NCBI RefSeq assembly: GCF_025564065.1 | Contig: NZ_JAMGZK010000055.1 | Span: forward strand, 186,001 to 250,000 | Length of the DNA: 64,000 nucleotides | From: Silvania hatchlandensis | GTDB taxonomy: Bacteria > Pseudomonadota > Gammaproteobacteria > Enterobacterales > Enterobacteriaceae | Direction of reading: 5' to 3' | In this document: piece after piece, positions 52,001-61,193 of the stretch | How positions within the stretch are numbered: the stretch's first letter is position 1 | Layout: each line of letters begins with the position of its first letter | The notes under the pieces: generated by a model | What the model saw: the letters and a program-made list of their open reading frames with translations, nothing else | Told to the model about the DNA's origin: nothing | Database searches by the model: none | Made by a program: the position numbers and the translations under genes

Positions 52001-53983
52001 ATGCTGAATTCGCTTGAGATTTACCATGCGTTGAATGAGTTGGGTTACCGGCTTGAGGCTGGAAAATTCGAGCCAAGCTATGCATCCGAGCATGCACTCG
52101 GGAATGGAAAGTATCTGTACGTCAAACGTAGCCAGGACGGCGTGGTCAAAAAGAGCCCATTGGTTCTTGCACCAGAAACTTATGCCCTAAAGGCGGAAAT
52201 TGATCGCATTGCGGGTATTCACTGCTTTTGGATAAAAGTAAAAAGCACCAGCTACCGCCGTTACCCGAAAGATAATGGTACGTCCCAATATGGTTTTGCG
52301 GCAGATGTTGAATCCGCTGAAGCGTTACAGGCGCTGGTGGCTTTGCTGGGTGGCCAGCCTTCTTCAACCACCCAACCCGGAATAAAAAGAGATAACCAAA
52401 ACAAGGAACAAGCTCCAATGTATCCATTAAATCAGATTCTCTTTGGGCCACCAGGCACGGGTAAAACCTACAGTACCACCGAGATGGCGGTCAAAATTGC
52501 GGATAATGCATGGTACCAACAGGCTACGTTCGAACATCATGGCAATGACTTACGGGAGTTGGTAAAAGAGCGCTATAAGGCGTTGGTAGAAAAGCAGCGC
52601 ATTATGTTTACCACCTTCCACCAGAGCTTTTCCTATGAAGATTTTATCGAAGGGATTCGCGCGACTACTGATGAAAAATCGGGCGCGCTTCGCTACGAAG
52701 TTGTGGATGGTATTTTTAAACAGCTGTGCCTGAATGCCAGAGTTAAAGTTCAGGGGAGTGCAACACAATCTATCTCACTCAGAGGTCGGCGGATCTGGAA
52801 GATGTCTCTGGGTAATACCATGGGCGGAGAAGAGGATGTGTATGAGGACTGCCTGGCAAACAATTATGTTCTGCTAGGTTGGGGAGAAGATATCGATTTT
52901 AGTAACTGCTCTACCTATGAGTCAGTTAAAGCTCGGATTGCATCAGAAAAACAGTCATTGGAAGGCACCAGTAATTATATGGCTGTTGCCGTGAATACCT
53001 TTAAAAATATTATTAAGAATGGCGACTTAGTCGTCGTCTCTGATGGAAATCATAAGTTCCGTGCAATAGCTGAGATTACAGGTGAGTATAGTTATTTACC
53101 CAATGATGAACGTGAGTATTACCATCAAATGCGTTCAGTTAAATGGTTAAGAACATACACCCCAAGCCTTCCTAAAGAGCAAATTTTCATCAAGTCATTA
53201 TCTCAGATGACCCTTTATGAGTTGCAGGATACGACGATTGATCGTGAAAAATTAACCCAGTTGCTGGCTCCTGTTGAGAATGTCGACAGTCAGAATCTAC
53301 CACATGTACTGATAATAGATGAAATCAACCGCGGTAATATAGCGCGTATCTTTGGTGAGCTTATTACTCTTCTTGAGTCGGACAAACGTCAAGGGGCCGA
53401 TGATGAGCGGTCGCTGATGCTCCCCTATTCAAAGCAAGCATTCTCAGTACCGCAAAATGTTTATGTCATTGGGACGATGAATACTGCGGATAAATCACTT
53501 ATCCAAATGGACCTGGCGCTAAGACGACGCTTTAGCTTTACCGAAATGCCCGCACGACCGGAGCTGTTAGCTGGGGTCACTGCGTTCGGTGTTGATGTCG
53601 AAACGTTGTTAACGCGTATTAATCAGCGTATCGAAGCGCTGCTGGATAGTGAGCATATGATTGGCCATGCTTACTTTATGCCGCTAAAAAAATTAGAAAA
53701 TAATGCCGACCGCGAAGCCTGTCTTGCCTGCATCTTCCAGGACAAAATCATTCCATTGCTGAGAGAGTATTTCTTTGATGATTATGAACGCATTGGTTGG
53801 GTGTTGAATGATTCGGTGAAAGTGAAAGAAAACCGTTTTATTCTATTGCAGCAGTCAGCACAACTACCGGCATTTTCTGCACTATTCCCGAAAGCTATTG
53901 CGGATAGTTTGTCTGACAGGCGCTTCCGTATCAATGAAGATGCTTTCGCGTCGGCAGAAGCTTATCAGGGTATTGTCGCATGA
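52001..53983 (+). CDS. mcrB: McrB-like AAA+ GTPase with inserted domain
   Basis: 660 residues. N-terminal targeting-like region (about 1-120, unrelated to E. coli McrB in my reading) followed by an AAA+ motor: Walker A GPPGTGKTYST at about 149-159, Walker B VLIIDEINRGNIARIFGELITLLE at 436-459, the McrB signature MNTADKS at 493-499 and RRRF at 508-511. Between Walker A and B an extra segment of about 175 residues (252-428) is inserted, resembling a PUA/EVE-like domain (NYVLLGWGEDIDFSN; DLVVVSDGNHKFRAIAEITG). It couples to the nuclease McrC, whose start overlaps its stop. Likely a modification-dependent defence. Confidence 0.88.
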   Translation: MLNSLEIYHALNELGYRLEAGKFEPSYASEHALGNGKYLYVKRSQDGVVKKSPLVLAPETYALKAEIDRIAGIHCFWIKVKSTSYRRYPKDNGTSQYGFAADVESAEALQALVALLGGQPSSTTQPGIKRDNQNKEQAPMYPLNQILFGPPGTGKTYSTTEMAVKIADNAWYQQATFEHHGNDLRELVKERYKALVEKQRIMFTTFHQSFSYEDFIEGIRATTDEKSGALRYEVVDGIFKQLCLNARVKVQGSATQSISLRGRRIWKMSLGNTMGGEEDVYEDCLANNYVLLGWGEDIDFSNCSTYESVKARIASEKQSLEGTSNYMAVAVNTFKNIIKNGDLVVVSDGNHKFRAIAEITGEYSYLPNDEREYYHQMRSVKWLRTYTPSLPKEQIFIKSLSQMTLYELQDTTIDREKLTQLLAPVENVDSQNLPHVLIIDEINRGNIARIFGELITLLESDKRQGADDERSLMLPYSKQAFSVPQNVYVIGTMNTADKSLIQMDLALRRRFSFTEMPARPELLAGVTAFGVDVETLLTRINQRIEALLDSEHMIGHAYFMPLKKLENNADREACLACIFQDKIIPLLREYFFDDYERIGWVLNDSVKVKENRFILLQQSAQLPAFSALFPKAIADSLSDRRFRINEDAFASAEAYQGIVA

Positions 53984-55338
53984 TGATCCAGGTCCGGGAA
54001 TATGCTCTGCTCACCTGTGATAGCTCTCAACCAGCCAGCATGGATTTGGGAATTGTCTCTGAGGCAACCTTTTCCTGGCTTGAGCAATTGCAACAAACGT
54101 GGAGTGGGACCTCTAAAATTCTCAGTCGAGAAGGGAAGCGGTTTTTGCGTTTGGGAAGCTATGTCGGTTATCTACAATCCCCGAATGGCGAGTCAATTGA
54201 AATTCTACCAAAAACCACATTTGAAGCGCCAACGGAGGTAGACCCTCTACGTCAGCTTTTACGCCGAATGCTAAGCGCCTCTTTAGGTATTACGCCCCGT
54301 GAGGCGAACCAGGCGGCATTGCAACGTAGTGAGCAGCCTCTACATGAATGGATAATCAGTGAGTTTTTGCGACATCTTGCTGATTTAGTACGCAAAGGAC
54401 TGCGTTTCGATTATCACCCCATCGAGGACGAACATAGCGCGTTCATCCGCGGTCAATTGAATGTCACTGCGCAAATGAGAATGCCTCCGGGCAGAGGCAC
54501 TCATTTTCATGTGCGCTATTCGGAGTTCTCCCCTCAGCGTATCGAAAACCGTCTGTTACGGACGGCTTTGGATTGGGCGCTTAAAATGACCAGACAAGGG
54601 CAGAGCTGGAGACAAGCAAATTCACTTAGCCACCAACTGGATGGAATAAAGCCCATTTGTGGCAGTACAACACAATCCTTGAGGCAATGGAGTGACGGCA
54701 AGTATCTCCTCGGCTATCGTGCCATAAAGCCGTGGTGCCAGCTCATTCTTGAGCAGATGAATCCAGATTTTCAACATGGGCCCCATCAGGGAATTTCCCT
54801 GTTGTTCCCTATGGAGAGGTTATATGAAGGCTGGGTAGGATGCGGTCTGGCTGGAGCGTTGCATCATGATTACAAACTTATAGAACAGACTAAGAGCCAG
54901 TACTTGTTAGAGCATGTCCCTGTTGGTGAAGAGTCATCTCAACGATGGTTTATGCTAAAACCGGACTTTCTTATCAACGGTGAGCAGACGGTGGTTCTGG
55001 ATGCCAAATGGAAGCTATTAGATAGCAGAGCCGGTGACAGTCTGAAGAAGTATGAAATGAGCCAGGCCGACCTGTATCAGATGTTCGCCTATGGGCAAAA
55101 GTACCTTCATGGGCAAGGCAATATGATGCTGATTTATCCGAGTCATCAGTACTTTGCTACACCGTTGCCGGTGTTCCGTTTCGACGAAGATTTATCTCTA
55201 TGGTGTGTGCCCTTTGACCTTGAATCTGGAGAGTTGGTAACAGGCGATTGGCAGGATTCGTTCCGTTGCTTCCTCGGCGATGATCCTTCAACAGTTTATG
55301 ACGAACAACAAAATAGCCACGAATTACTTGTGGGTTAG
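53980..55338 (+). CDS. mcrC: McrC-like nuclease subunit
   Basis: 452 residues. The N-terminal DUF2357-like region (SYVGYLQSPNGESIEILPKT) contacts the McrB ring, and the C-terminal PD-(D/E)xK nuclease contains KPDFLINGEQTVVLDAKWK (Asp ... Asp-Ala-Lys) and QADLYQMFAYGQKYL. Cleavage requires GTP hydrolysis by McrB in known systems. It overlaps mcrB by four bases and is followed 21 bases later by a third gene that may belong to the same operon. Confidence 0.9.
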   Translation: MMIQVREYALLTCDSSQPASMDLGIVSEATFSWLEQLQQTWSGTSKILSREGKRFLRLGSYVGYLQSPNGESIEILPKTTFEAPTEVDPLRQLLRRMLSASLGITPREANQAALQRSEQPLHEWIISEFLRHLADLVRKGLRFDYHPIEDEHSAFIRGQLNVTAQMRMPPGRGTHFHVRYSEFSPQRIENRLLRTALDWALKMTRQGQSWRQANSLSHQLDGIKPICGSTTQSLRQWSDGKYLLGYRAIKPWCQLILEQMNPDFQHGPHQGISLLFPMERLYEGWVGCGLAGALHHDYKLIEQTKSQYLLEHVPVGEESSQRWFMLKPDFLINGEQTVVLDAKWKLLDSRAGDSLKKYEMSQADLYQMFAYGQKYLHGQGNMMLIYPSHQYFATPLPVFRFDEDLSLWCVPFDLESGELVTGDWQDSFRCFLGDDPSTVYDEQQNSHELLVG

Positions 55339-55359
55339 AGAGATAAGGGAGGAGTAATA

Positions 55360-55977
55360 ATGGCCTATAAGGATTTCTACCATTTACTGTTGGAATCTTT
55401 TTGCCAACCTGTTGAGCTGTTCACTGGGTCAAGGAATGTACCTTTTACACTTTATGCTGAAGAAGCAAAACTGTTTGTTCGAAATGGAAAAGATAATATC
55501 AGCCGTATCGATCCTAAAGAAGTTGCAGCGTTTGTTGAGCGGTTTGAAGAATGTGAAAGTTTGTTAGCCAAAGACTACCAGGATGTGACTTTCAAAGCCT
55601 CTTATTTACTGGCTGCAATGAAATATCTTACTGAGCAGAATGCATCCGTTGTACGATTCCAAAGTGAAGAACTTCATAACAGCGAAGTGCAATATAAAAA
55701 ATGGTTAAAAGCAAACCCTGAAGGCTATGTTTTAAATTTGCTTAAAAGAAGTGAGATAAGTCGTGAGTTGGATCCTACAAATTCAACTTGTCTGCATTTA
55801 GCGAGTTGCTCTTCGGTGAATAATGAGCGCAGCTATTCTCATTCTGAGCCATTCACTGGTAATGATTACTTTAAAATTTGCTCAACAAACCTTTGTGAAC
55901 TTGAGCAAGAGGCCATCAAAATAACGAAGCTTGGCATCGTGAAAAAACATTCTTGCTTAAAGGATAAGGTGCGTTAA
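55360..55977 (+). CDS. Small Cys/His-containing protein after mcrC
   Basis: 205 residues, AT-rich. Not recognised by family. N-terminal 110 residues are helical (EVAAFVERFEECESLLAKDYQDVTFKASYLLAAMKYL); the C-terminal part holds CLHLASC ... FTGNDYFKICS, with His and Cys residues spaced as in small metal-binding or treble-clef-like modules attached to restriction proteins. Its place 21 bases after mcrC suggests it is a third component, for example a modified-base reader or an accessory nuclease; this is inference. Confidence 0.5.
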   Translation: MAYKDFYHLLLESFCQPVELFTGSRNVPFTLYAEEAKLFVRNGKDNISRIDPKEVAAFVERFEECESLLAKDYQDVTFKASYLLAAMKYLTEQNASVVRFQSEELHNSEVQYKKWLKANPEGYVLNLLKRSEISRELDPTNSTCLHLASCSSVNNERSYSHSEPFTGNDYFKICSTNLCELEQEAIKITKLGIVKKHSCLKDKVR

Positions 55978-56432
55978 TTCCATTTTAACGTTTTATATTG
56001 GCTAATCTCTATAGGCTCAACAATACACTCAGTATTTGTGTGGGAAGTTGGCTGCTGGCAGAGATACTACGATTACCGTAGCGTCTGGTTTTGATGTTGA
56101 AGCGCTTTTTAGTGATGTTTTTCGCCAGATATCTGAGCTGATAAATAATCCGTCCGAGTAAATGGCTATCGCCACGTTTCCAGAAGTAATAACTGTTAGA
56201 TGGAAGGCTGAAAACCCGGAGATCTCAAAAAGTGCGTGGAACTAAAACGGTTATGCTTACAGTTCAAACAGGTGAATAGCACTTGGAGGTGGAGGATACT
56301 CCGCTTTCTCAGGCTGGTGTGTCCTGGCATGCCGAAAGCGTCTTTTAACAGAGCTGCCAGTATCTTACTGGCAGCTCTTTTCTATGCTTGCCGCACGTTG
56401 CCTAACCTCAAAAGCGATATGAGAAATTCAAA
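55978..56432. other. Gene-poor, degraded interval
   Basis: 455 bases without an intact gene. Short pieces of open frame remain: 55998-56160 reads a plausible C-terminal end (GRDTTITVASGFDVEALF, ISELINNPSE) without a start, and 56161-56240 another 26-codon piece. They look like remnants of one or two decayed genes. A + strand terminator lies at 56351-56383. Confidence 0.45.
56351..56383 (+). terminator. Terminator between the converging McrBC and Hsp70 operons
   Basis: A perfect 12-bp inverted repeat GAGCTGCCAGTA / TACTGGCAGCTC with TTTT after it. Confidence 0.8.
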
Positions 56433-59015
56433 TTATTTCAATTCCAGTAACTGATGATTATCCGTTCGATTTTCCGCCAATTCTTCCAGGTTTACAGCCG
56501 TGACCAGGCTTATCTGGTGTGGTGCAGTAGCTTTGGCAAATACCCGATGTCCTTTCTGATTCACTCCCAAGCGTAAGCGCAGGCGTTTTACTTCGCTATC
56601 GACAGAGGACAGGGTGCCCTGTTGCGCCAGCGGCGACTGGGTATACAGCAACTCAAAAATACCTTCCCGCTGGGGCCCCAGTTCAAACCACTCTTCATAA
56701 CGGCTATTCATGGCTAAACCTACCAGGAACGATCCGGCGCGGGCGCGGCCCACGTTAAACGCGAATCCGGCTTCGCCCATGCTCTGCTGGCGCGTATGGT
56801 TGATGACTTTGGTGACGCCGCCAGGCCGCAAATCCAGCAGCCCGAGAGCCACCCCGGTTTTGGCGGTCGGTTGATAGGGGGCATCAGGATTGCTGCTGAG
56901 CGGCGCATGAATATGCAGCGCTGGGGTATCGTTGACAAAACACTCGGCCATTCTGGTAAATATCAGTGCATCCTGATGATCGTCAGCCAGTCCCCACAGC
57001 CTGGAGATCCACAGCGATCGGCTTGAATTGCCTGCCAGCAGAATATGCATCTCCTCAGGCAAAGGAGTAAATGCCTGTCCGAGCGCGGCGATAAACTTAT
57101 CAATACCCAGCGCGATGCGTTGCTCAAGATAATCGGCCAGCTCACCATACGGGATCACGAAATCGCAGCTGACTTTTTCTCCCGCCCGGTTAAACAGGTC
57201 CACCGTGCAGGTTTTATCTTCAATATCCGGCTCTGCGGTACTGGGCGTTTCCCAGAACGGACGCAACTCGCTGATCAACAACATGGTATTGCTGTAGGCC
57301 GCTTGGGTTTTCTCGATATATATTTCCGAACCCGGGAATGGGTCGGCATCCAGCGGCTGGGTAAAGGCGATTTGGTATTTCTGACACAGATCGAGGTTAT
57401 TACTAAACACACGATAGGCCATATTTTCCAGCAGATTTTCTCCGCCCAAAAATTTATCGCCCGCGGGGGCAAAATGCTCAAATACCCGCTCGAAGCCTTC
57501 ATCTTCCTCTTCTTCTGAAGGGTGACGGTAGTAGCCGAAATCAAAATCGGTGGTGCCGCCGCCAAAATCAAATACCGCGTAGGCTGCTCCCTGTTCGCCG
57601 GGTTGGATCGCCAGGGCATCCAGCGCGCACACCGCATAGGCGGCAGGCTCGCTGGCTAACTCTTCGACGCTAAAGGCGTTAAGCCATTCCGGCTGCGCCA
57701 CCAGCGTTGGCGGCAGGCTGCGCTGCAACCCGCGTTTGAAGCTGGCGAGAATTTTTTCTTTAACCTCGCGTGGATACTCCACCGGGAAAGTCATGAAATA
57801 CTCCAGCGAGATCCCCCGACCACGCCAGTTAATGGTCATGCCTAAAAACCAGGCGTAAAGCTCAATGGGATCGAAGGGATAATCACCGGTGACGTCCAGC
57901 CACTCTCCGCGCGTGGGGTTATTTTGGGTAAGCGGCGCAAGGGTGTGTTCGCACTGCTGTTGGTCGGTAAAGACCACCTGATGATCGCTGGACTGGCGCA
58001 GCGCCCACTGTTTCAGCCGGGTCAAAATGCTGCTGACGGTGTAGATGTCGCTCTGGTTATCGCGCAGTTTCGCCTGCGCCTCGTGAGAACAGTGCACCAT
58101 GTCCCAGCGCACGTCAGGACGGTAGGCTTCTTCGGTCCATTCGCTTAACAAGGACTGCAAATCGATAATCTCTAACACCGTTGGGTTTTCAAAATGGTGC
58201 GGTTCGATGCGCTCATAGAAATCACGCACGCCGATGCGCATTAACTCTTTACGTCCGTTTTCCGTTTCATACGCCACTACGGTGCTGCTGGTGCCAAAGT
58301 CGATGGCGACACAGCCGGGGCGGATATCTCGCGCCGGGTCGCGCGGACGAATGTTCAGCGCTTCAAGGGTATTCGCGTCCTGCCCCCACATTTCCCATAT
58401 CCCTTTATTGATATCGGTAAAAGTGAGGGGATCGATTTTCGGCAGGCGGTTTACCTGGTAATCCAGCTCCACCATTGAGGTATTGAGATGATCTTCCCAT
58501 CCATCCAGCCAGTTACGCCCAGGCTCACTCAGGGAACTAAGCTTAACCGGCAGATCGATCAGAATATCTACTAAAACCTGTTTCGTGACTGATGCACACG
58601 GAATAGAGGGAGCCTCACGCCCCTTGTAGGCGGTAGGGTTAGGATTATCAAGATCGATATAACCTTCCTCAACGTTAAAGCCGTATTTATCGCGCAGGCG
58701 ATTATTCGTACCCTGACGCAACGGGTTTTTTTGGTTTTTGGCAAACAGCAGCATTTCGTTGCGAGTCGGCACGCGCCAGCCTTTGAGTCCCAGCCAGCGC
58801 AACTCGTTGCAGTATGCCTGGTTATCCTCGACCCGCCCCGGCGGGTAGTAGCGATTATCATGTGTCCAGAGCAGTAGCCGCTCGTCCTTCACCTGCACCA
58901 GCCACTTCGTCTGCTCGCTATCAACGAGTATACCAAAGGTCGCTTTGCTTTTTAGCTCGGCCCAGAAGGTATCAACCAGCCCGAGCCAGGCGCGTTCCTG
59001 CAGTTTTTCCAGCAT
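56433..59015 (-). CDS. Hsp70-like ATPase with N-terminal DUF1566-like segment
   Basis: 860 residues. Residues about 25-110 resemble the DUF1566 module (LWTHDNRYYPPGR, ELRWLGLKGWRVPTRNEMLLFAK). Residues 230-700 form an actin/Hsp70-type ATPase: phosphate 1 CVAIDFGTSSTVVAYE (235-250), SEPAAYAVCALDA (455-467), phosphate 2 VFDFGGGTTDFDFG (481-494), adenosine motif HILLAGNSSRSLWIS (657-671). No DnaK-like substrate-binding domain is recognisable in the last 150 residues. It is the last gene of the leftward five-gene operon. Function unknown; probably a switch ATPase or chaperone for the other proteins. Confidence 0.75.
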   Translation of the reverse strand: MLEKLQERAWLGLVDTFWAELKSKATFGILVDSEQTKWLVQVKDERLLLWTHDNRYYPPGRVEDNQAYCNELRWLGLKGWRVPTRNEMLLFAKNQKNPLRQGTNNRLRDKYGFNVEEGYIDLDNPNPTAYKGREAPSIPCASVTKQVLVDILIDLPVKLSSLSEPGRNWLDGWEDHLNTSMVELDYQVNRLPKIDPLTFTDINKGIWEMWGQDANTLEALNIRPRDPARDIRPGCVAIDFGTSSTVVAYETENGRKELMRIGVRDFYERIEPHHFENPTVLEIIDLQSLLSEWTEEAYRPDVRWDMVHCSHEAQAKLRDNQSDIYTVSSILTRLKQWALRQSSDHQVVFTDQQQCEHTLAPLTQNNPTRGEWLDVTGDYPFDPIELYAWFLGMTINWRGRGISLEYFMTFPVEYPREVKEKILASFKRGLQRSLPPTLVAQPEWLNAFSVEELASEPAAYAVCALDALAIQPGEQGAAYAVFDFGGGTTDFDFGYYRHPSEEEEDEGFERVFEHFAPAGDKFLGGENLLENMAYRVFSNNLDLCQKYQIAFTQPLDADPFPGSEIYIEKTQAAYSNTMLLISELRPFWETPSTAEPDIEDKTCTVDLFNRAGEKVSCDFVIPYGELADYLEQRIALGIDKFIAALGQAFTPLPEEMHILLAGNSSRSLWISRLWGLADDHQDALIFTRMAECFVNDTPALHIHAPLSSNPDAPYQPTAKTGVALGLLDLRPGGVTKVINHTRQQSMGEAGFAFNVGRARAGSFLVGLAMNSRYEEWFELGPQREGIFELLYTQSPLAQQGTLSSVDSEVKRLRLRLGVNQKGHRVFAKATAPHQISLVTAVNLEELAENRTDNHQLLELK

Positions 59016-59046
59016 GTTTTTTCTCTTAGTATCCGTCTTTCTCTGA

Positions 59047-59649
59047 TTACGACAACTGCACCAGCGGCTTACGAACCCGCTTGCTTGCGCTATTCATCAG
59101 CCCTGGCAGCCAAAGCGCGATGATGGTATCGCCCTGGCCGACGCCGTTATGGATTTCATAGTTATAAGCGCTGCCGGCTGCCACGGTTTCGAGTTCCGCC
59201 AGCCGATCAATCCACAGTCGGTTATGCAGCGAAAGGGCGTATTCCATCAGGTGCAGCTCAGCGTCGTTAAGCGGCGCGGCGCGAGTTTTCACCCGTTCGG
59301 CGAACACGTCCCACAGGCGCTCGATGCGATCCCAGTGGCTGGCGATAACTAACACCTGCTGGAACTGCTCGGCCTCGTCGTCGGGAAGTGGCCGACGCAG
59401 CCATTTCTCCTGAAGTTCGGGATCGTTTTTAACCATCGTGATAATGCTCCGCAGCGGTTGCAGGGCGTCAGGTATCGGCTCTGCCGCGGGCTCGCTGAGT
59501 GGCAGAGCCGCGGGAAGTGGCTCCTGCGAGGGCTCGCTTAACTGCCGCCATGCTTGCTGAAGCTGCTGCTGCACTTCGTCACCGATAAGCCCGGCGAGCC
59601 AGGCACAAAAGTAAGGATCGGTGCGTAAATCTTCAAAGGGCGATGTCAT
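59047..59649 (-). CDS. Small helical protein of the HerA/Hsp70 operon
   Basis: 200 residues. Unknown. Residues 1-35 are helical (LAGLIGDEVQQQLQQAWRQL), 38-60 a Pro/Glu/Ala linker, then a helical acidic and basic middle (RIERLWDVFAERVKTRAAPLNDAELHLMEYALSLHNRLWID), and a C-terminal glycine turn and strand (NGVGQGDTIIALWLPGLMN). The small size and place directly before the Hsp70-like gene (31 bases) suggest a co-factor of that ATPase, comparable in position to a GrpE, but there is no clear homology. Confidence 0.6.
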   Translation of the reverse strand: MTSPFEDLRTDPYFCAWLAGLIGDEVQQQLQQAWRQLSEPSQEPLPAALPLSEPAAEPIPDALQPLRSIITMVKNDPELQEKWLRRPLPDDEAEQFQQVLVIASHWDRIERLWDVFAERVKTRAAPLNDAELHLMEYALSLHNRLWIDRLAELETVAAGSAYNYEIHNGVGQGDTIIALWLPGLMNSASKRVRKPLVQLS

Positions 59650-59664
59650 AGGGCGTCAGCTCTC

Positions 59665-60522
59665 TTACTCATCCAGTAACGGTTCCATTTCCGGGCGCAC
59701 CGTCAAATATCCCACCTCAACAAATTTGCGTGCCATGGCTTTGATTTGCTGCTGGTGACGGAACTGACTTTGTTGAAAGCTGCGCTTTTTCATCGCTAGC
59801 GCGCTTTTGTTAGGTTCCGGCCAGGGGCTTGAGATGCCGGGCAAGGTCAGGCTACCCAGCAGCATCGCCATATCGCTCGGGCTGACTTTCTGCCAGAAGT
59901 GTGCGAAAAACAGCGGCATAAACTGGGCGATGGCGGCGTCGTCCAGATCGTCAGTGCGCAGCAGATTGGCTTCATAGTGGGCGCGCTCTTTATTCCAGCT
60001 GGACTGCTGTTGCTGAAGGCTCTGCTGGCACGTTTCTAACGCATCCTGCAGCGCCAGGTTTTCCTGCTGCTCCTGCTGGAGCTGCTGCATCAGGGCTTCC
60101 TGAGTTCGTGAAGCAGACTCAAGCTGGTGGGATTTCACTGGCGCGTTATGATTAACCAGCTGTTTCCACAGCAGCGGCAGCAGGTGACGGCATATCAGTT
60201 CCGGCGTCTTGCTCAACGGATCGCAGGCTGCAGCGCTGGTCAGCCACGGGGCGAGCGGCAACACCATAACCGGGATGTTCGCTACCGCATCAAGCAACTG
60301 CGGTAGCCACGGCTGGTATGCCGCCTGATAGAGCACCACAATCTGTTCCGGCGATTTCCATTCCAGATGTCCGGTCAGTTCACTCAGCGCTTCCGCCAGC
60401 TGGTCCGGCTGGGCGCATTCAAGGCTCTCTTCGCCTTTCAGCCGGTAAGCTTCCCAGCCTTCCTGAGCGAGGTAAAAACAGGTAAAGCGCTGCTGGTCGA
60501 GAAATATAGCGTAATGGCTCAT
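59665..60522 (-). CDS. Coiled-coil protein of the HerA/Hsp70 operon
   Basis: 285 residues from ATG 60522, chosen because it begins 16 bases after the stop of the upstream gene; earlier in-frame starts lie inside that gene. The N-terminal 125 residues look like an actin-fold-like or globular module (MSHYAIFLDQQRFTCFYLAQEGWEAYRL, QIVVLYQAAYQPWLPQLLDAVANIPVMVL). Residues about 150-205 form a Gln/Glu-rich coiled coil (ALMQQLQQEQQENLALQDAL), and the C-terminal 80 are helical and basic (MKKRSFQQSQFRHQQQIKAMARKFVE). Function unknown. Confidence 0.6.
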   Translation of the reverse strand: MSHYAIFLDQQRFTCFYLAQEGWEAYRLKGEESLECAQPDQLAEALSELTGHLEWKSPEQIVVLYQAAYQPWLPQLLDAVANIPVMVLPLAPWLTSAAACDPLSKTPELICRHLLPLLWKQLVNHNAPVKSHQLESASRTQEALMQQLQQEQQENLALQDALETCQQSLQQQQSSWNKERAHYEANLLRTDDLDDAAIAQFMPLFFAHFWQKVSPSDMAMLLGSLTLPGISSPWPEPNKSALAMKKRSFQQSQFRHQQQIKAMARKFVEVGYLTVRPEMEPLLDE

Positions 60523-60538
60523 CAATTCATGTCCGGCG

Positions 60539-61168
60539 TTATTCTGCATCAGCGCGCTGGGCGCGCAGGCTTGCGACAATCTCTTCCCTGGACAGGCCAT
60601 CCGGCATATCGGCTTCGGCAGAGGCCAACCAGGCTTCCACACGCTCGCTGTCATACAGATCCAACTCGTCGTCGAGATAATCGCGGATCAGGGTAAAGTC
60701 GTTAGTTTTGCCCATCAGGTTAAGAATGCGCTCGGCGGTAAAAAACTCCGGTTTTTGCGCCACCAGCATGAGCAGGCTAATCGCTGAATCCATGCTGAAG
60801 GATTTGTATTCAGTCAGGCCCTGGGCAATCACGCCAGCGCTGGCGGCGATTTTCTGTTCTTTGCTCCATTTGCCTTCCAGACCCGGTTTCACCTCAAAAT
60901 TTTTAATTGCCTGAGAATATTCATCGAACGTCGCAAAGGCGTCTGGTGTAATCCCCACCTCTGCGGCGGCCAGCACTTTTTCACCGTGTTTTTCCGGTGA
61001 CTGATCCGGGCGAAGAATATCCAGCGCGATCCCGATGACCTGCACCACGGCGCTTATCGCGCGCACGATTGCAGGCGTGGTCGCAATTTTCAGCACCGTG
61101 CTAGCCACGCTCGCCACAAAGCTGCCGATGCTCGACAGCGCCGAACCGATTGAACTAAAAAATCCCAT
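60539..61168 (-). CDS. Small protein with hydrophobic N-terminus in the HerA/Hsp70 operon
   Basis: 209 residues from ATG 61168 (AAGGAG five bases upstream; the in-frame GTG at 61174 overlaps that site). Residues 1-50 are small, hydrophobic and Ser/Ala-rich (MGFFSSIGSALSSIGSFVA, PAIVRAISAVVQVIGIALDIL), which could form membrane-active helices; the rest is soluble and helical, with an acidic C-terminus (DYLDDELDLYDSERVEAWL). It may be a membrane-acting effector or an adaptor; unproven. It lies 25 bases after the ATPase gene. Confidence 0.6.
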   Translation of the reverse strand: MGFFSSIGSALSSIGSFVASVASTVLKIATTPAIVRAISAVVQVIGIALDILRPDQSPEKHGEKVLAAAEVGITPDAFATFDEYSQAIKNFEVKPGLEGKWSKEQKIAASAGVIAQGLTEYKSFSMDSAISLLMLVAQKPEFFTAERILNLMGKTNDFTLIRDYLDDELDLYDSERVEAWLASAEADMPDGLSREEIVASLRAQRADAE

Positions 61169-61193
61169 AGCCACTCCTTATTATTTAAAAACA

